Shown piece by piece: positions 44,522 through 53,800 of a stretch of 64,000 bases of DNA (position 1 is its first letter; each line of letters opens with the position of its first letter). The stretch is from the NCBI RefSeq assembly GCF_000789235.1, contig NZ_KN525716.1, positions 2,648,100 to 2,712,099 on the forward strand. The letters are read 5' to 3'. The stretch is from Wocania ichthyoenteri Th78 (GTDB lineage: Bacteria > Bacteroidota > Bacteroidia > Flavobacteriales > Flavobacteriaceae). Under the pieces are notes generated by a model. That model saw nothing but the letters and a program-made list of their open reading frames with translations. It ran no database searches and was not told where the DNA came from. The position numbers and the translations under genes were made by a program.

Positions 44522-44599
44522 TTATTCGTGTATCTGTTAATTTGAAAGTTAAAAGCTTAACAATTTAGAATCGAATAAACGAATCCACGAATTAACAAA
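44522..44599. repeat. Inverted pair of the ATTCGTG repeat between adk and obg
   Basis: TTTATTCGTGTATCTGTTAATTT (44521-44543) and, inverted, CGAATAAACGAATCCACGAATTAACAAAT (44572-44600) are related to ATTCGTGTATTCGTGGCAAA at 58228-58247. As an inverted pair they could fold into a hairpin in the hpt-adk/obg spacer. Confidence 0.5.
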
Positions 44600-44610
44600 T
44601 AAACATTAGA

Positions 44611-45609
44611 ATGACCGAAGGAAATTTTGTTGACTACGTAAAAATGTATGTGTCTTCTGGTAATGGAGGCAAAGGTTCTGCGCATTTGCATCGCGAGAAA
44701 TACATAACTAAAGGTGGTCCAGATGGAGGAGATGGTGGTCGAGGCGGTCACGTTATTCTTAGAGGAAATTCTAACCTTTGGACACTTTTACCTTTAAAAT
44801 TTAAAAAGCATATAAGAGCAGGTCATGGCGAACACGGAAGTAAAAGTCGAAGTTCTGGTGCCGATGGTGAAGATATGTATGTTGATGTGCCCTTAGGAAC
44901 CGTAGTAAGAGATACCGAAACCAACGATATTATTTTTGAAATAACCGAGCAAGGTGAAGAAAAAATTATTGCAGAAGGCGGAAAAGGAGGGTTAGGAAAC
45001 TGGCATTTTAAATCGTCAACTAATCAAACACCTCGGTATGCACAACCAGGACTTCCGTTAGAAGAAAAGCACATTACTTTAGAGTTAAAAATACTTGCCG
45101 ATGTTGGTTTGGTAGGCTTCCCCAATGCGGGGAAATCTACATTGCTGTCGGTTGTAACTTCTGCAAAACCTAAAATTGCCGACTACGAGTTTACAACCTT
45201 AAAACCTAATTTAGGCATAGTCGAGTATCGCGATTTTCAAACTTTTGTTATGGCCGATATTCCTGGGATTATTGAAGGTGCTGCCGAAGGAAAAGGACTT
45301 GGGCATTATTTTTTACGCCATATAGAACGTAACTCGATTTTGTTGTTTTTAATTCCAGCTGATGCTGATGATATTAGAAAACAATATGATATTTTGCTTG
45401 ATGAATTACGTAGATATAATCCAGAAATGTTGGACAAGGAGCGAATCATTGCTATTTCAAAATGCGATATGCTAGATGATGAATTAAAAGCAGAACTTAA
45501 AATAGAGTTAGATAACGAACTTCCAATTCCGTATTTGTTTATATCGTCTGTGGCACAACAGGGTATTACACAGCTTAAAGATATGCTTTGGAAAATGTTG
45601 AACGATTAA
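44611..45609 (+). CDS. obg: GTPase Obg/CgtA
   Basis: Obg is a ribosome-associated GTPase that acts in large-subunit assembly and stress signalling. The 332-residue protein has the glycine-rich Obg domain (about 3-160: [55 protein letters not shown]) and a G domain with [34 protein letters not shown] and SKCD. It has no C-terminal extension, which is normal for this phylum. It lies downstream of the hpt-adk gene. Confidence 0.97.
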   Translation: MTEGNFVDYVKMYVSSGNGGKGSAHLHREKYITKGGPDGGDGGRGGHVILRGNSNLWTLLPLKFKKHIRAGHGEHGSKSRSSGADGEDMYVDVPLGTVVRDTETNDIIFEITEQGEEKIIAEGGKGGLGNWHFKSSTNQTPRYAQPGLPLEEKHITLELKILADVGLVGFPNAGKSTLLSVVTSAKPKIADYEFTTLKPNLGIVEYRDFQTFVMADIPGIIEGAAEGKGLGHYFLRHIERNSILLFLIPADADDIRKQYDILLDELRRYNPEMLDKERIIAISKCDMLDDELKAELKIELDNELPIPYLFISSVAQQGITQLKDMLWKMLND

Positions 45610-45675
45610 TTTTTGAATAAGCTTCAAATTTTTTAAATTGATTTGTTTTTCTGAAATTAGACGAAAGATTTTAAG

Positions 45676-46386
45676 GTGAAGAAACACATTAAAAGTATCG
45701 TAGAGATTAATGATAATAAATTAAGTAGATATTTTGCTTTTTTTATTCAAGCACTTATTCTTTTATCGGTTATCACTTTCTCCATTGAAACTATTCCTAA
45801 TTTAAAGCCTCAAACAAGAACTATTCTTCAATCTATAGAATGGTTTAGTGTTATTGTATTCACTTTAGAATACCTATTAAGAATTTATGTAGCAGACAGC
45901 AAACCTAAGTTTGTGTTTAGTTTTTTTGGTATCATAGATTTACTCGCTATTTTACCATTTTATTTGTCTTTTGGTGTCGATTTACGTTCATTAAGAGCAT
46001 TACGCTTTTTACGCTTATTTAGAATTTTAAAATTGGTGCGTTATAACCGAGCCATGAATCATTTTACAAGAGCAATAAAATCGGCTAAAGAAGAAATTTT
46101 TCTATTCATATTTATTACACTCATTTTAATATATTTTTCTGCCGTAGGGATTTATTATTTTGAAAATGAAGCACAACCCGAACATTTTACATCTATATTT
46201 GATAGCTTATGGTGGGCAATTATTACGCTTACAACGGTTGGTTATGGTGATGTTTACCCTATTACAGTAGGAGGAAAGGTGTTTACTTTTTTTATTCTCA
46301 TGATTGGTTTGGGTATTGTTGCCATACCAACAGGTATTATTTCTTCAGCGTTAACAAAGTCTATTGATTCTAAAGAAGAAAAATAA
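45676..46386 (+). CDS. Voltage-gated potassium channel family ion transporter
   Basis: A 236-residue protein with six hydrophobic segments. S4 carries regularly spaced arginines (RSLRALRFLRLFRILKLVR, 104-122), and the pore loop carries the potassium selectivity filter TTVGYGDVYP (186-195). The Kv-like layout is complete, without a large cytoplasmic regulatory domain. The start is GTG 45676. It follows obg by 66 bases. Confidence 0.93.
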   Translation: MKKHIKSIVEINDNKLSRYFAFFIQALILLSVITFSIETIPNLKPQTRTILQSIEWFSVIVFTLEYLLRIYVADSKPKFVFSFFGIIDLLAILPFYLSFGVDLRSLRALRFLRLFRILKLVRYNRAMNHFTRAIKSAKEEIFLFIFITLILIYFSAVGIYYFENEAQPEHFTSIFDSLWWAIITLTTVGYGDVYPITVGGKVFTFFILMIGLGIVAIPTGIISSALTKSIDSKEEK

Positions 46387-46478
46387 AAACTTATATTTCT
46401 AGTAAGTTGTAATGTTAAACTCTTTTAAGTTAGACTGTGTGGAACAATTTTTGATTAATTTTAAGGAAAATAATAGCT

Positions 46479-47000
46479 ATGAAATATCTTAAAATAATTC
46501 TTCTATCACTATTAATTGTATCCTGCGCACCTATTCGTGTTAATTACGATTTTGATAAGAGCACAGACTTTTCTAAATACAAAACCTATAATTATTATGC
46601 AGATATGAAAACTGGTTTAAGCGATTTAGATACTAAACGTTTTCTGGATGCTTTAGATACAAAAATGAAAGCTAAAGGATTTAGTTTAGCGGAAAAACCA
46701 GACTTTTTCATCGATATTAAGAGTAGCGAATTTCAATCAGCACAACGTAATACCGTTGGTGTTGGTTTAGGTGGCGGCGGACGAAATGTTGGTGGTGGTG
46801 TATCTATTGGAATTCCTGTTGGGCAAGCTGGTGTTAATCGTCAAATTACTATCGATTTTGTTGATGAAAATGGTAAAGGACTTTTTTGGCAAGCCGTTAG
46901 CGAATCTAGTTATACTCCTAACGCATCGCCAGAAAATAGAGAAGCACGTTTAAATGCCATTATAGATAAAGTATTAGTAAATTATCCACCAAAACAATAA
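46479..47000 (+). CDS. DUF4136 lipoprotein
   Basis: A 173-residue lipoprotein with signal MKYLKIILLSLLIVSC (lipobox LIVSC, lipidated Cys16). The mature part starts IRVNYDFDKSTDFSKYKTYNYY, the DUF4136 opening. A Gly-rich loop (GVGLGGGGRNVGGG) and the C-terminal NREARLNAIIDKVLVNYPP complete the family pattern. It is predicted to be an outer- or inner-membrane lipoprotein of unknown function. Confidence 0.88.
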   Translation: MKYLKIILLSLLIVSCAPIRVNYDFDKSTDFSKYKTYNYYADMKTGLSDLDTKRFLDALDTKMKAKGFSLAEKPDFFIDIKSSEFQSAQRNTVGVGLGGGGRNVGGGVSIGIPVGQAGVNRQITIDFVDENGKGLFWQAVSESSYTPNASPENREARLNAIIDKVLVNYPPKQ

Positions 47001-47002
47001 CT

Positions 47003-48421
47003 CTAGTTTTTTACAAACCGTTTACTTGTAATAAGTATATGATTTGAATAGGAATTTGCCAAATAAAGACCTTGGCTTAAATGGCTAATATCAACTTCAT
47101 TGTTTTCGTAATTAGAGATTTTTGTTGATTTTATCTTTTTTCCGTCTAAACTAATAATATCAACTTTTAAGTTTACGGTATTTTTACTTTTAACTTTTAA
47201 GTTTAAAATACTGTTAGTAGGGTTAGGGAATAGGGAAATATTAAAATTGTTTTCTTCACTAGTAATATCATCAATACCTAGGGCAGATTTTGTAATAGTC
47301 CAAGAGACAGAGTATACATGAAAGGTTTCATGATTATCAACCTTTAAAAGTGTTGTGGTATCATTTAAAACAACAGTTAAGTTGTTAGAACCAACGTTTA
47401 AATCGGTTTCAATAATAGAAACATCATCCACATCATTTGCGAAATTTGAAGCGTTTAAAGTCCATGTGCTTTCTAAAGTGTTTGGGATTGGTTTTATTAG
47501 ATTTAATTGAAAATCGATAGGATAAGTTGAGGTGTTTATTGAATTTGATACAGGTAAATACGAATCAATAGGCGAAATTAAGCTGTGTATTTTTTCAACA
47601 ATACCTTCTTTACAAACAGGGCAGAAAGGAGCACTTAAGACTCTCATTTTACAATTTTGATGAGGTCTGTACCAAGTAGCAGGGATTCCAGAAGTTCCAT
47701 AAGGATAAATATAAACACCATTTTCATTTATCCAATTTTTCCATTTAATTAAACTTGAATTTGTTTCTTGAGTCATGTTTATTGCCTCGCCATAAAAAAC
47801 ATCTGGAACTAGGTATTCATCTTTCAAATTAAACATAGAGTGTCCAAGTTCATGAATAGCAATTTGATTAGCAGCCGTATGAGTTGAAGATATGGGGAAT
47901 TCGCCCCCAGTACCACCATACTCTGAAGAGTTAACAAGTATTAAAACTTGGTCATAAGTTGGGAAATTATCAGCTAAGACAGAATTTATTTTTGATTCTG
48001 CACTTGCAGAGTCTGGATAGTCTATTCCGTAGTATAAAGCCCTATGATACCCAAAAGCATCAAAAGTGGCGTTAAAATAGGTGTCAACTGACATTACTGG
48101 GATATTATAAGGTTCTGTAACATCGGTAGCAGTAGCAGGATGATCTGCACCACTTTCATTGGATGGGACTTTTATAATATGAACATTAAAATAATTAGTA
48201 TATTCAGAAAAAGGAGATTGGTTAAACATGTCATTCACAAAACTTATAGCATCAGTTTTAAAGTCGTTTAATTCGCTAGTTTGGTAACCATCACTCAAAA
48301 TAACCAAGTTTATTCGTTTATCATTATCACCAGAATTTTTTATGGTCTCTTTATCAAAAATTTGGCATTGACCAAAATGATAATTTAAAACTAAAAATAA
48401 TATGAGTAATTTATATCGCAT
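47003..48421 (-). CDS. M64 (IgA peptidase-like) metallopeptidase with T9SS sorting domain
   Basis: A 472-residue secreted protease. Signal peptide MRYKLLILFLVLNYHFGQCQ; M64 domain with NLVILSDGYQ near the N-terminus and the zinc motif HELGHSMFNLKDEY (His190, Glu191, His194). The ~75 C-terminal residues (NISLFPNPTNSILNLKV … DISHLSQGLYLANS) are a type A T9SS sorting domain, so the protein should be exported by T9SS and released or anchored at the surface. The frame is open upstream to 48472, but ATG 48421 gives the signal peptide. It starts 1 base after a lipoprotein gene. Confidence 0.93.
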   Translation of the reverse strand: MRYKLLILFLVLNYHFGQCQIFDKETIKNSGDNDKRINLVILSDGYQTSELNDFKTDAISFVNDMFNQSPFSEYTNYFNVHIIKVPSNESGADHPATATDVTEPYNIPVMSVDTYFNATFDAFGYHRALYYGIDYPDSASAESKINSVLADNFPTYDQVLILVNSSEYGGTGGEFPISSTHTAANQIAIHELGHSMFNLKDEYLVPDVFYGEAINMTQETNSSLIKWKNWINENGVYIYPYGTSGIPATWYRPHQNCKMRVLSAPFCPVCKEGIVEKIHSLISPIDSYLPVSNSINTSTYPIDFQLNLIKPIPNTLESTWTLNASNFANDVDDVSIIETDLNVGSNNLTVVLNDTTTLLKVDNHETFHVYSVSWTITKSALGIDDITSEENNFNISLFPNPTNSILNLKVKSKNTVNLKVDIISLDGKKIKSTKISNYENNEVDISHLSQGLYLANSYSNHILITSKRFVKN

Positions 48422-48422
48422 A

Positions 48423-48917
48423 TTAATAAATTCTTGTGGTAATAAGTGGTTTGCTATTTTGTAGTATATCAACTATTTCGCTTATTACTATAGACTTAGT
48501 TTTGCTGTTTAATTGAATTCTTAAAGAAAGTGGTGTGCTATTCAAGTTTAAAACTTTTTTTTCAAATATAAGAGAATCGTTAACAAATTCAACGGTTTTA
48601 ACTAATGGGTTTTTTATTATAATGCTTTCAATTTCTTTTGATTTTTCATCAAGTTGTATACATTTTAAATCGTTAATACTTCCAGTGTTTATATACTTAC
48701 TACTATTGCTTTTTAATTTGCCATCAGCAATTTTTTTATTAATAAAACGAATCTTTTTTTTACCAGTATTGCTTACAGAAATTGTATAATTTAAAAAGAG
48801 TAGTTTTGGATTTAGTTCTTCAATCGTAGAGTTTTGAATACTATTTTGTTTTGAAGCACACGAATTTATTATTGCAAAAGTAAATAGCGTTACAAGTAAA
48901 GCAGTGTTTTGGGACAT
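48423..48917 (-). CDS. Putative lipoprotein of unknown function
   Basis: A 164-residue protein with an N-terminal signal ending IINSCAS (lipobox-like, Cys about residue 20). The rest is rich in Asn, Ser, Lys and Ile and probably beta-structured. ATG 48917 is preferred over the upstream TTG 48929. Its stop is one base before the start of the M64 protease gene, so the two are in one transcript. I do not recognise the family. Confidence 0.65.
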   Translation of the reverse strand: MSQNTALLVTLFTFAIINSCASKQNSIQNSTIEELNPKLLFLNYTISVSNTGKKKIRFINKKIADGKLKSNSSKYINTGSINDLKCIQLDEKSKEIESIIIKNPLVKTVEFVNDSLIFEKKVLNLNSTPLSLRIQLNSKTKSIVISEIVDILQNSKPLITTRIY

Positions 48918-49082
48918 TAACTTTATCAAAATAAAGGTTTTAATATAAAAACAAAGATAGCAATTAATACGAATAGTTTTTTAAGTTAAAAGCTTGTAAA
49001 CGAGTTAAGGAACTGTTAATTAATTTAAAGTGTGAATTGAAATATACTATTTTGAAAAAATAATCACTCATAATTGCTTTTT

Positions 49083-50366
49083 ATGGTTAAATCATCTTTA
49101 GAAACTAAGTGGTCTCAATTAGAAAAAATAGGTTTCAGGTTTAGTTTTATATATTTCTTATTATTCATTGTTTTTAAAAATAATGGGGCTTATCCGCTTT
49201 GGGGAGTAATAATGAAATATCCAACAGCATTAATGCACAAATTTATTCCTTGGGTTGGAGAAAATATTCTTAATCTTTCAGAAAAAATTACAACCTTTAC
49301 TAATGGTAGTGGTGATACAACTTATGACTATGTAAGTGTTTTTGTAATTTTTATTTTCGCAATTTCTGGTTGTTTAGTTTGGTCAATTGCAGATCGTAAC
49401 CGCAATAATTACAAAAAACTTTATTATTGGATTACGGTGGCTATTCGGTTTTATGTGGGGTTAATGCTTATTAACTACGGCTTGGTTAAAATTGTAAAGC
49501 TACAGTTTCCATATCCAGCATTTTATAGACTAATTGAAACTTACGGCGATTCTTCTCCGATGGGTTTAGCTTGGACATTTTTAGGGTTCTCAAAAGGGTA
49601 TAATTTATTTATGGGAATTGCTGAAGTTTGCGCGATATTATTATTGTTTAGACGAACCATGACAGCAGGTGCTATTATTACTTTAATGACAGCTTCAAAC
49701 GTAATGGCGGTAAATTATTTTTACGATGTCCCCGTTAAAATACTGTCAACACATTTAGTTTTAATGACTTTGTTTTTATTATCAAAAGATTTAAAAACAT
49801 TATTTACATTCTTTTTTACAGGAAAATCTACAAGACTTTCTGTAATAGAACAACCATTATACAGAGATAAAGCATTACCAATTATTTCGAAGGTATTAAA
49901 AGGTTTACTTTTAACTTATATTTTAATTTTCGGAATTATTAATTTATCCAAATCACAAAAATTATACGGAGAAAATGCGCCAAAACCTAAATTAAATGGG
50001 TTGTTTAAGATTACTCATTTTGAAAAAAATAACGATACTATTTCTACCGATATAAATAATTATGAACGATGGCGATACTTAATTTTAGAAAGAAAAGGAA
50101 ATGCTCAAATACATAAAATAGATAGGTCTAAAGTTTATTATAAGTCTGAAATAGATACTTTAAAATCTGAAATAAAATTAACTACTTATCAAGATTCAAC
50201 TGATTCTTTTATAATTAAATATAAAAAAACAGATAAGAAATTTAGTTTTGAAACTATTTATAAAAATGATTCGATAAAAGCCAGTGGAAGAATATTGAAG
50301 AAAGAAAACTTTCCCTTAATGAATCGAGGGTTTAATTGGATAAACGAATATCCATTTAATAGATAA
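49083..50366 (+). CDS. DoxX-like membrane protein with C-terminal soluble domain
   Basis: A 427-residue protein with about seven hydrophobic segments. The central part (about residues 115-250) resembles DoxX/MauE, with AIRFYVGLMLINYGLVKIVKLQFP and FMGIAEVCAILLLF. The last ~120 residues (after KLYGENAPKPKLNGLFKI) form a soluble, lysine-rich beta domain. ATG 49083 is chosen over the upstream TTG 49074. A second, short DoxX protein lies convergent just downstream. The function is unknown; DoxX proteins are linked to redox or quinone chemistry in some systems. Confidence 0.75.
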   Translation: MVKSSLETKWSQLEKIGFRFSFIYFLLFIVFKNNGAYPLWGVIMKYPTALMHKFIPWVGENILNLSEKITTFTNGSGDTTYDYVSVFVIFIFAISGCLVWSIADRNRNNYKKLYYWITVAIRFYVGLMLINYGLVKIVKLQFPYPAFYRLIETYGDSSPMGLAWTFLGFSKGYNLFMGIAEVCAILLLFRRTMTAGAIITLMTASNVMAVNYFYDVPVKILSTHLVLMTLFLLSKDLKTLFTFFFTGKSTRLSVIEQPLYRDKALPIISKVLKGLLLTYILIFGIINLSKSQKLYGENAPKPKLNGLFKITHFEKNNDTISTDINNYERWRYLILERKGNAQIHKIDRSKVYYKSEIDTLKSEIKLTTYQDSTDSFIIKYKKTDKKFSFETIYKNDSIKASGRILKKENFPLMNRGFNWINEYPFNR

Positions 50367-50396
50367 AAAAAGGAGCTAAAAAGCCTCCTTTGATTT
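50364..50396. terminator. Terminator between two convergent DoxX-like genes
   Basis: AAAGGAG (50369-50375) pairs with CTCCTTT (50385-50391) around a 9-base loop, with A-rich left and T-rich right flanks. It can serve both strands, overlapping the stop codon of the plus-strand gene. Confidence 0.65.
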
Positions 50397-50407
50397 TATT
50401 AAAATTT

Positions 50408-50776
50408 TTATAACAAGGATTTATAACAGTCTTTATAATTATAAAGCGCTATTATATTTAGTACTAATAATACGATTGCACCGGCGCTATTTGCAGGATC
50501 TAGTGTTACATGAAATAATACGGCGTTTACAGAAATACTCATTAATATTAAGCTTAATAGTGCTCCGTATTTGTTAAATATTAAACCTATACCAGCAACA
50601 ATTTCAACAATGGCAACAAGGTCTATTGTTTTTGTCGAAGTTAAAGCGCCAAAGTAAGCTCCTGCATCAGCAGACATGTCTCCCATTGGGATAAAATGAA
50701 AAAACTTGTTTAGCCCAAAGACTAAGACGAAGACTCCAAGAAGTATTCTTAAAACCATTAAAACTTTTGAATTCAT
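50408..50776 (-). CDS. DoxX family membrane protein
   Basis: A 122-residue protein with four hydrophobic segments and the DoxX opening LMVLRILLGVFVLVFGLNKFFHF, then VAIVEIVAGIGLIFNKYG. This is the short, classical form. Single gene. Confidence 0.85.
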   Translation of the reverse strand: MNSKVLMVLRILLGVFVLVFGLNKFFHFIPMGDMSADAGAYFGALTSTKTIDLVAIVEIVAGIGLIFNKYGALLSLILMSISVNAVLFHVTLDPANSAGAIVLLVLNIIALYNYKDCYKSLL

Positions 50777-50853
50777 AATAATGTATTTATTAGTTAGTAA
50801 CTTGAAATATAGTAAATTAAAGTTAATTTACTATTCGCTTTGTCGAAAAGGGC

Positions 50854-53800
50854 TTAGTTAACTAACAAACGAACGCCTTCACTGTGGCTACTAAATTCTG
50901 GTGCGTACATGCTTTGTATTGTTGTAATGCCATTACTCATATTGCCTGCATTATTAACTCTTAAATCGTATTCAAACACATAAATGCCTTTTGGCAGATA
51001 ATCAAAAAAGAAGTTGGTCGAGGTGTCTTTGGTGCTTTCATAATAGCCCAAACCATCTTGCCATTTGTATTTTGAGAGTACGTTTACAGGCTCTAAACCT
51101 GCGGCGCGCATGTCTTTCATGTGTACAAATTCCATGGCTCTATCGCTGCGTAATTCTATGCGCACACGAACTAAATCACCAACTTTAACTTTGGTTTCTG
51201 TTGTGATTTCTGAAATTTTTTCACCTGTATCTGTATTGGTTTTTAAGAATAGTTTTTTCTTTAATTTTAAAGGTGTTTCTGCTGATGTGATTTTATCTAA
51301 ATCCTCAAAATATTGCCAGTATAAACTTCCCCAAGCAATACCATTTCCTTTTTTAGTGATTTTTACTTCTGCCATTTCTGGTTTAATTTCTGAGGCATTC
51401 CATGTGGTTTTAAAATAGCCTGTTCCGGCTTCAACTTTAACATCCTCTAGTTTTGAAGGCTCTATTTTTTGACCGCCTAAAACCACATCAACCATATCGG
51501 TTACACTTAACCAATCGCTACCTTGCAACAATAAAGCGTAAACAGCCTCGGTGGTTGCTTTGGTAGTTTTCCAGCGGTTTGTTTGCTTATTTTTAAGTAA
51601 CCAAATTTTAAGATTGTCAATGGTTTCGGTGTCGTTTTCAATTTCAGCAAAAGTCTCAATTAATAAGGATTGTGTTTCAATTGGTGCCTGATACCAATAC
51701 CATGAATTGGTATTTGATTTCCAATACATGCCTAATTCATCAGAAGTGATACTGTTCTCTTTCAACGATTTTAAAATTTTAACTGAGGTCTTTTTATCAC
51801 CCATTCTATCAACAACTAAAGCCATTAAACCTTTGGCGTACAGCGAGCGTTTTAACCAATATTTCTGAATTTGCCTGTGATAGTATTTAGTAATTTCTTC
51901 AACGTCATCAGATTTTTTAATTTCCGGAAAAAAGCTGCGCATGTACAAATAATGCAATTGTGTATAGCTTAAATGATCTTTATTTAAATCGACTTTTGAA
52001 TCGTATTTTCTAATATCATTGTATTCTTTTGCAAATTCCGCATCCAGATAATTGATGGCTTTTTGAATCATCGAATCTCCACTGTCTATTTGAGTAACAT
52101 TCAGTTTTTTAAGATGCCCAAAACCGGTAATAATATGTTGGGTTATGTATCGGTTTTCGCGTCCGCCTTTAAACCAAGCCCATCCGCCAGAATGCATTTG
52201 ATTTTGCTCCAGTTTACGTTTTGCAGATTGCAATTCGTTATTCATTTTGTTTAAATCGAATAATAAAGCGATACGTTTTTTCTGTTCGGTTTCACTTTGT
52301 GCATCACGTAACCATGGTGTTTCTTGAATTAAAATAGACTTTAGTTCTTCGTTCTTTTCTAAGTTAGAAAGTAATGCATCGGTATTTCGCCATTGGTTAA
52401 AAACCTCTTGAATTCTAGGGTTTGAATTCGCAATATGACTCGCCAAAGCGTTGGCATAATATCTACTAAAAGTTTGTTCGTTACAATCGTACGGGTATTC
52501 CATTAAATACGGTAAAGCTTGTACCGCATACCACGCCGGATTGGAGGTCATTTCCAAAGTTAACTTATGGTTTTTTAAAGATGAAGACATGTTCGTTTTC
52601 AATTTGTCCAACGTGAATGTTTTGGTTTGGTTACTTCTTACCCACATCGGAAGCGTTTCGGTAACCAACATGCGGTTACTTAAAACGGGCAACGCATTTT
52701 GTTCGCCATCGCTAAAATCTCCAGATTTAGCTATTATTTTATATTGAACTGCTTGCACATCATTAGGAATGGATAAATGCCATGACACTTGCGTGTTGTT
52801 TTCTTTTTCTACTGAAAAGGCTTGGACGCTGAGGTCACTCGAAGCGTCTTTATTAGTGGTGTCTTCGAGTGCCTCAGACACCAAGATATTCGTAATATCT
52901 TTCCCGGAAATGGCATCGGTTAACATTAAAACGGCTTGCCCCGAAAGTTGATTATCGGTTAGGTTCGCAATTTTAGTGCTAATGGTTATGTTATCGCCTT
53001 CGCGTAAAAAACGAGGTGCATTTGGTATTACCATCAATTCTTTTTGCGTAACTGTTGTTAAGGTTTTAGTAGCACTTTCTAAAGTTTTAGTGTGCGACAA
53101 CAATTGTAATTTCCATTGGGTTAATGCTTCAGGTGTTGTAAAACTGAAACTTACGTTGCCATCTTCATCTGTTTTTAACTGCGGAAAGAAAAAAGCAGTT
53201 TCTTGAAGGTTTTTACGGATTTTTATGTTGTCGAAGTTTGGTTTTTCTACTTGAATTTTAACACGTTCTTCATTCAACTCAGAGTCTTCTTCTAGTTCTT
53301 CTCTAGCATTTAATTGTTCTCCGTAACCAACAACTACAACTTCATCTAAACTAGATTTATCTGCGACTGCCATAACTTCTTTTTCAATTTCAACTCCAGC
53401 TATACGACCGCTAAGGGCTTTTATCATATTTCCTGTTTTAAATCTTATCGAATTATAACCAAAACCAAAACCAAACCAATTCAGTTTATCATAATTTTGA
53501 TGTTGATAATATGTACGAGATCGTTCATTATAAACCCTAAAATTTTGTGTCCCAAAACTCTGTCTAGCATTACTATTATTATATGAATAATACATTGGAT
53601 TGTCAATTGGGTTGAAACTCCAAGTATGTGGTTTAAACTGATCTAAGCTCGCATCGTACATACTCGCTAATAACTCTGTACTTACTTTGTCGCCTTTTGA
53701 ACCTTTAATTTTAAAACTCCAGGTTTCATCTGTTCCAGGTTGTAATTTATCTCTAAAGGTTGTGGTTTCAATATCTAAATCGGTTTTAGGGTATGGAACA

